Of a stretch of 64,000 nucleotides of DNA, positions 59,820 through 64,000 are shown piece after piece. Where the stretch lies: contig PLJL01000007.1 of NCBI GenBank assembly GCA_003140215.1, positions 1-64,000 of the forward strand, written 5' to 3'. The translations under genes and the position numbers were made by a program. The stretch comes from Vulcanimicrobiota bacterium. GTDB lineage: Bacteria; Vulcanimicrobiota; Vulcanimicrobiia; Vulcanimicrobiales; Vulcanimicrobiaceae. The notes below the pieces were generated by a model. That model saw only the letters and a program-made list of their open reading frames with translations, was not told the origin of the DNA and made no database searches. Every line of letters begins with the position of its first letter. Positions within the stretch are counted from its first letter, which is position 1.

Positions 59820-60480
59820 TCAAACGAGCGAGGTTTCGAGCTGCGAGCGCTCCTCCGTCGAGAGTCGATCCATCAGGGCGTGCATGAGTTGGACGCGAGA
59901 GTTCACTCCCAGCTTCCCAAAGATCGCCCGTAAATGGGTGGCCACGGTGTGTGAAGAGAGCGTGAGCACGTTCGCCGCGGAGCGGTTCGTATGGCCCTGG
60001 AAGATGAGCCGCGCGACGCGCTGCTCCGTCGCAGTCAAGGAGTCCCACCCGGTCAGCGGTCTTGGTTTCCGCGATGCCCAACGCACCCGGCGCACGCCCG
60101 TGCCTTGAAGCGCGCTAGATGCGTTCCGCGTCGCTGGTCGCGCCGAGGGCATTGAAGCGATCCCAAGCGCGGTCCAGCGCCACGACGCCCGCGTCGCGCC
60201 GGCCGTCAGCGAGGAGTGCCAGGCCGTAGTCGCCCTCCGCATCGGCGAACAGAAACCGGCGCGGGCTGCGCTCGAGTAGCGCGGTTGCGTGACGCAGCGC
60301 CTCGACGTCGCGCCGCACGAGCCCGCGTATCTGTTCCGCGATACCGACGATCGTTGCGACGTCCGGATTGCGCTCCGCTAAGCCCAGCGCGAGCGACTCG
60401 ATCTCCGCTGCGAGGCCTGCATCGCCGCCGCGCAGCGCGGATCGCGCGGCGACGACCAGCCAGCCCGGCAGATTCCGCTA
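59820..60480 (-). pseudogene. Decayed LuxR-family regulator, C-terminal part (copy 2)
   Basis: One frame gives the TPR-like part (AGWLVVAARSALRGGDAGL, then DVEALRHATALLERSP and ALDRAWDRFNALGATSDAERI, stopping at 60115). Another gives the HTH end: ALQGTGVRRVRWASRK, GWDSLTATEQRVARLIFQGH, VLTLSSHTVATHLRAIFGKL and VNSRVQLMHALMDRL. The frameshift lies near 60115. The N-terminus is cut off near 60480. It is a paralogue of the relic at 56055-56601 and in the same orientation, so they form a direct repeat around the transglutaminase-like gene. Confidence 0.78.
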
Positions 60481-60499
60481 CCGGTGCCGGACCCCACGC

Positions 60500-60755
60500 C
60501 GCGGATGCATGACCCACAACGCCGATCAGGTCTTCTACTACGACGAACGCTTCATGCTGCGCCGCATGGATTACTCGCCTTTCGTTACGGGCAGTCCGCT
60601 GATCGCCCACTACACGTACGACGCAAGGATCTTTGATGGCTTCGTTTTCCCCACCCGACGGATGATTTACCGCCGCGACGCCAATGGCATCGCCAACCAA
60701 AAGCTTCGCGCCGATTACCATGAACGTCCACTCGATCACAATCGAGCGCGAGTAG
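60500..60755 (+). pseudogene. C-terminal fragment of a conserved hypothetical protein
   Basis: The plus strand encodes ADQVFYYDERFMLRRMDYSP, FVTGSPLIAHYTYDARIFDG and FVFPTRRMIYRRDANG, which matches the end of a widespread hypothetical family (Y-F-D-x-x-G-L-L-R-R-x-D-Y, then P-T-R-R). After a frameshift near 60700 the expected end ITMNVHSITIERE follows and stops at TAG 60753-60755. The N-terminal part of the family is missing and the left edge meets the truncated LuxR gene, so both are cut at the same junction. Confidence 0.6.
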
Positions 60756-60812
60756 TGACCCCGCCTGACCCCAAAGAAAGGCGTCATGATCCGGAAAGTC
60801 AAGGTTGCGCGG

Positions 60813-61208
60813 TTAGCGCTCGCGGGCACCGTTCTGAACCGAGAGCTCCCAGCGATACCCGTCCGGATCGTGAAACCACAGGCCCATATGCGGCGAGCCC
60901 GGCGATGTAGGGCCGATCTCGTTGCCGGGATCTTCCAGTTCTACGCCGTTTTTCTTCAACATGTCAAGCGCTTCGCGCAGCGCGCGCATGCTCTCGAGGT
61001 AAAACGACATGTGGTCGATCGTGTCCGGATGTGGTGTGCCTTTGAAAAACCCGATGATCATCGCGTCGTTCGTCAGCGCGATGGCCTCATCGGATCGGAA
61101 CATTTCCTGCAGATCGAAATTCTCGATCCCAAACTGCGCGCTCTTCTCCGGGTCTCCGACGGCAAGGCTGAAATGCCAGACCGCGCCAAGTTGTACTTTC
61201 ACGTCCAT
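60813..61208 (-). CDS. VOC-superfamily (glyoxalase/dioxygenase-like) protein
   Basis: A 131-residue protein with two beta-alpha-beta-beta-beta modules: VWHFSLAVGDPEKSAQFGIE near the start and IDHMSFYLESMRALREALDM in the middle, ending GLWFHDPDGYRWELSV. Metal ligands could be His12, His66 and Glu125 in the usual positions. The family includes glyoxalases, dioxygenases and antibiotic-binding proteins; no substrate is evident. Single gene; ATG 61208. Confidence 0.8.
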   Translation of the reverse strand: MDVKVQLGAVWHFSLAVGDPEKSAQFGIENFDLQEMFRSDEAIALTNDAMIIGFFKGTPHPDTIDHMSFYLESMRALREALDMLKKNGVELEDPGNEIGPTSPGSPHMGLWFHDPDGYRWELSVQNGARER

Positions 61209-61630
61209 ACCTCTTCGTAACGCATCAAGTCGCGGCTTGTACGCGCGGATGATGCGAGCTTTCTGCGCATTCGTCAGGCCCCCGTCATTCCACCATCGAG
61301 CAGCCCTAGAGCCTTATGGTTCCGCAAGCTTGTCTTGCTCGGCGACTTACGAGGCGACAAACGAGCGACACTCATTGCCTGCAGCTCGCGGTCGCGCGCA
61401 CGTCCCGCTTACGCGAGGCGCTCTACGCGCCGTACGAACGCAGCCCAACCAAGTGACGTCACCCACCGATTATAGCGCGCGCTGCTCCCGGTATCAGGTA
61501 TTCGTGGCACCGCCAATGGCACAAAGTCACCCAAACCGGCACCAAATTGACCCTCCTACCTGACCACGGAGACCCAAGCCGGCCAAGGTGAAATGACCTC
61601 CCGCCAACCAACGGTGGTCGTTCGCGCCTC
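61209..61630. other. Non-coding stretch left of the second tRNA scar
   Basis: About 420 bp without a supported gene. Short minus-strand frames (for example MSVARLSPRKSPSKTSLRNH) have no recognisable family. The area may hold remains of the element that used the tRNA site, but no integrase motif is visible. Confidence 0.5.
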
Positions 61631-61674
61631 ACTGTTAATCAGCGGGTCGTTGGTTCGAGTCCAACTCCGGGAGC
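61631..61674 (+). repeat. tRNA-Asn 3' half, candidate attachment-site scar (copy 2)
   Basis: Identical over 44 bases to 54550-54593, starting in the anticodon loop arm and ending at the acceptor 3' strand. Here the next bases are CA, so GCCA restores the encoded CCA end of the tRNA, whereas the left arm of the anticodon stem is not conserved (CCTCA). The left copy has the matching stem arm and no CCA. Together the two look like split halves of one attB. Confidence 0.85.
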
Positions 61675-61681
61675 CACTTCA

Positions 61682-61701
61682 AACCGCGCTACGGCGCGGT
61701 T
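61682..61701 (+). terminator. Hairpin after tRNA scar copy 2
   Basis: AACCGCGC (61682-61689) pairs with GCGCGGTT (61694-61701) around a TACG loop, followed by a weak T-rich stretch. It resembles the terminator expected just after a tRNA gene. No gene is seen between it and the end of the exported protein gene at 61950. Confidence 0.55.
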
Positions 61702-61949
61702 GTTCGTTCATTATACGGACTTGGCCGGCTTGGAAAAGGCCGCAGCCGTCGTGCTGCAGCGCAACGACTATCAGAGCCTCGAAGCATCGCTCAAGGACAA
61801 GCACCGGGATTCCCTCCGACGACGGTGCGGAACTCGGCGGGATACGACCCGCTGTGCATAATCTCGCGCATCGCACACGTCCCCGCCAGGCTACCGGCGC
61901 TACGTTCCTCAAGAGGGCCGCACGCTCGTGCGTCCGCGCGGCAAATTCA

Positions 61950-63002
61950 TCAGAGTCCGTTGTGAAGGAAGGGGATGTTGTAGACCGCCTTCACCGTCTC
62001 GAAACCCTCTGAGTAAATGGTGGCGGCCTTGAGCGCGCCCTCCAGCGCCTCTTTGGTCGTATCGAGGAGACCGCCAAGCGATCCCGAGACGTGCGCCGAC
62101 ATGTGAGACTTGCTTCCGCGAACGAGGGCGGGCCAGTGGGTTCTCACTTGGTCATACACTGTCTGTTCGCTGTAGTTGCTATCGCGGTCGGATTGGCCGC
62201 CAGTGAGGTGGCCCTTGATTTTGCCGCCGTGTTGGAGCGTGAAAACCGTTCCATCGCTTGCGTAGATCGCCCACGAGATGGAATATACATAGTCCTGCGC
62301 ACCCGAATCGTGAAAGTGAGACGTGAACTCCACCGTGCCGTCGCTATGCAATCTAACATGCGAATTTGCATTTGCGGCGATGCCGCTAGCGAACGTGATC
62401 GCAAGTTCGTCGTACCTGAGGAGGTCCGTCAAACTTCCCGGAGCGGGCGCGTGATAGGGAAGGTTGAAAACGAATCCCTGCGCGATGTGCGTCTTACCGG
62501 CCGGACACCGGCCCTTGGTGGGCCCACCGTCGTAGAATAAGGCGAAGCATTGTTGGCAGAAGCGCCACTGTGTTTGCGAAGACGGCGGCGCAGATGCGGC
62601 GTAGTTGAGTCCGAAGTCGAAGCCCTGCGCGGAATGCGGACCTCCGCTCGGGCAGTGGCCTCGGGTCGAACCGTTGTAGAACATCGCGAAGCACTTCGAG
62701 CAGAAATGCCAGCCGTATTGGACATTCGGTGCGCTCGGTTCTGAATCATCATAGTGGGGAAAGAACGCGAAGCCTTGCGAGGTGTGCCCGCCACCGTCTG
62801 CCGGACATTTGCCCTTCACGCCGCTGCCGTCGAAAAACAACTCGAAGCATTTGTCGCAAAAGCGCCACGATTCTTGATCGCCGACGGCAGCTGACGCCGT
62901 GCCGCGTAGACACGTACATGCAAGCAACGCGAGTCCCGAAGCCACGAGCGCTTGGCGACGCGACGGCCGACCGGCGAACGCGCCGTGAACGATGGTCTTC
63001 AT
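61950..63002 (-). CDS. Tat-exported protein with three zinc-ribbon-like repeats
   Basis: A 350-residue protein. The twin-arginine signal SRRQALVASGLALLA lies at about residues 14-30. Three repeats of about 45 residues follow: WRFCDKCFELFFDGSGVKG then CPADGGGH; WHFCSKCFAMFYNGSTRGHC then PSGGPH; WRFCQQCFALFYDGGPTKG then CPAGKTH. Each has CxxC, a later Cys and a His, so each may bind a metal. The C-terminal part (about 190-330) is beta-rich (ITFASGIAANANSHVRLHSD, FHDSGAQDYVYSISWAIYAS, VFTLQHGGKIKGHLTGGQSD) and ends in helices. Tat use implies folding, perhaps with metal, before export. ATG 63002 has AAGGAG 11 bases upstream. Tandem with a paralogue at 63055. Confidence 0.75.
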   Translation of the reverse strand: MKTIVHGAFAGRPSRRQALVASGLALLACTCLRGTASAAVGDQESWRFCDKCFELFFDGSGVKGKCPADGGGHTSQGFAFFPHYDDSEPSAPNVQYGWHFCSKCFAMFYNGSTRGHCPSGGPHSAQGFDFGLNYAASAPPSSQTQWRFCQQCFALFYDGGPTKGRCPAGKTHIAQGFVFNLPYHAPAPGSLTDLLRYDELAITFASGIAANANSHVRLHSDGTVEFTSHFHDSGAQDYVYSISWAIYASDGTVFTLQHGGKIKGHLTGGQSDRDSNYSEQTVYDQVRTHWPALVRGSKSHMSAHVSGSLGGLLDTTKEALEGALKAATIYSEGFETVKAVYNIPFLHNGL

Positions 63003-63054
63003 TGCAGTGGAGTCTCCTTCCAATCAACTACTACCGAACGTCCGTCCGCGCAGC

Positions 63055-64000
63055 CTATGGCTTTACCATGTTGTCGAAGAGCCCAGTCGTGTCTTTGGAC
63101 ACTCCCTGATACGCCGAATCGAACGCAGTTGCGGCAGCCACTACGGCATCCGCGGCTTCTTTGACGGTGTCTTGGAGCAGGCCGAACTTCAGGGCAACGT
63201 GTGCCGACATACGAGCGAGATTCGTTTTCGCAAGGGCGGGCCAACGGCTCGCGACGAGCGGGCTCGTCGTGTCACCGTTGAAGTTGTCCTTACGATCGGC
63301 TTGTCCGCCGGTGAAGTGTCCGTTGACCTTGCCGCCGTGCCGGAGCGTGAAAATCGTCCCGTCGCTTGCGAAAATCGCCCACGCGATCGAGTAATAGTAG
63401 TCCACTGCACCCGAATCGTTAAAGTGCGTCGTGAACTCCACGCGACCGTCACGATGGAGTTTGACGTGCGAATTTCCGTTTGCAGCAATACCGCCCTTGA
63501 ACGTGATCGAGTTGTCGTCGAACGCGAGAAACTCGGGCAACTTCGATGGGTCGACGGCGGCTTCGAGATGATAGGGAAGATTAAAAATGAATCCTTGCGC
63601 GATGTGGCCGCCGCGAACCGGGCACCGGCCCTTGGACGATCCGCCGTTATAAAACAGCGCGAAGCATTGTTGGCAGAAACGCCACTCCGTTTGCGAAGAC
63701 GGCGGTACGGATGCCGCGTGATTGAGTCCAAAGTTGAAGCCCTGCGCTACATGAGAGCCTCCGCTCGGGCACCGGCCTCGGGTCGAACCGTTGTAAAACA
63801 TAGCGAAGCACCTGGAGCAGAAACGCCAATCGTATTGGATATTAGACTGCCCGGGCGCCCCGTCGTCATAGTGCGGCGTGAACAAGAAGCCTTGCGCGAC
63901 ATGCGCGCCGCCGTCCGCCGGACACTTTCCCTTGTTGCCGCTGCCGTTGTAAAACATCGAGAAGCATTTTTCGCAAAAACGCCACGATTCTTGATCGCCG
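63055..64000 (-). CDS. Paralogue of the zinc-ribbon-repeat exported protein (partial)
   Basis: The 3' 946 bases of a gene that extends beyond the window; its start is not seen. It repeats the neighbour's architecture: SWRFCEKCFSMFYNGSGNKG with CPADGGAH, WRFCSRCFAMFYNGSTRGRC with PSGGSH, WRFCQQCFALFYNGGSSKG with CPVRGGH, then a C-terminal domain with ITFKGGIAANGNSHVKLHRD, YYYSIAWAIFASDGTIFTLR and GHFTGGQADR. The two proteins clearly arose by duplication. Stop TAG at 63055-63057; the gap to the downstream paralogue is 52 bp. Confidence 0.75.
   Translation of the reverse strand, partial: GDQESWRFCEKCFSMFYNGSGNKGKCPADGGAHVAQGFLFTPHYDDGAPGQSNIQYDWRFCSRCFAMFYNGSTRGRCPSGGSHVAQGFNFGLNHAASVPPSSQTEWRFCQQCFALFYNGGSSKGRCPVRGGHIAQGFIFNLPYHLEAAVDPSKLPEFLAFDDNSITFKGGIAANGNSHVKLHRDGRVEFTTHFNDSGAVDYYYSIAWAIFASDGTIFTLRHGGKVNGHFTGGQADRKDNFNGDTTSPLVASRWPALAKTNLARMSAHVALKFGLLQDTVKEAADAVVAAATAFDSAYQGVSKDTTGLFDNMVKP

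Noticed and set aside
1..64000. CRISPR arrays, insertion sequences and integrases
   Set aside because: No regularly spaced repeats, no transposase DDE or HUH motifs and no tyrosine or serine recombinase motifs were seen on either strand.

Overview
The window is high-GC bacterial chromosome with leaderless-looking and weak Shine-Dalgarno starts mixed with strong ones, many GTG/TTG starts and pervasive ATGA/GTGA gene overlaps. A zinc-type S14, a ribosomal cluster without rpmD or infA, large secreted beta-propeller and RHS proteins and a lone secretin suggest a diderm from an environmental, little-cultured lineage. My best guess is Eremiobacterota/Vulcanimicrobiota (WPS-2). That guess is inference from gene content only and should be tested with the ribosomal proteins.

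Layout. 1-5.5 kb: a SRPBCC protein, then two divergent arms of a transglutaminase / alpha-E / circularly permuted ATP-grasp cluster, a recognised peptide-ligase/peptidase neighbourhood. 5.5-13 kb: a glutaryl-CoA-dehydrogenase-like gene, two coupled secreted proteins (tectonin/NHL propeller lipoprotein and M23 peptidase lipoprotein), a deleted relic copy of the same dehydrogenase, and two small membrane proteins. 13-15.9 kb: a Uma2-type nuclease, then an NrtR-like Nudix-HTH regulator coupled to an MFS transporter with a perfect palindrome between them. 16-29 kb: the S10-spc ribosomal protein operon from rplC to rpsM with secY, adk and map, starting at a clear sigma-70 promoter and ending at a strong intrinsic terminator directly after rpsM.

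29-34 kb: ordinary metabolic and membrane genes (retropepsin-like protein, ornithine cyclodeaminase family, hydroxyisobutyrate-dehydrogenase family, DUF2079). 34-43.3 kb: a secretin and a divergent RHS-repeat protein separated by a nested palindrome, followed by a small membrane protein and a lipoprotein. 43.3-51.5 kb: an accessory, defence-like island (XRE regulator, wHTH/PD-(D/E)XK nuclease, PLD nuclease, HNH nuclease, decayed uracil-glycosylase-like gene, nucleotidyl-cyclase-fold protein, split ImmA/IrrE gene). It is bracketed by a 233-bp direct repeat derived from the 3' end of a thermolysin-like protease gene. 51.5-54.5 kb: a compact operon of Mrr-like nuclease, a LigD-polymerase-domain-like protein that has lost its DxD metal site, and an intact M4 protease. 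I consider this the best candidate for an undescribed system.

54.5-61.7 kb: DNA flanked by two identical 44-bp tRNA-Asn 3' halves, typical of attachment-site scars. It holds a PAN-domain secreted protein, a large transglutaminase-like membrane protein between two decayed LuxR genes, a decayed fragment and a VOC protein. 62-64 kb: two tandem Tat-exported proteins with repeated zinc-ribbon-like motifs; the second runs off the end of the window. A recurring theme is accessory DNA bracketed by truncated paralogues or direct repeats, which suggests repeated segmental insertion and deletion.
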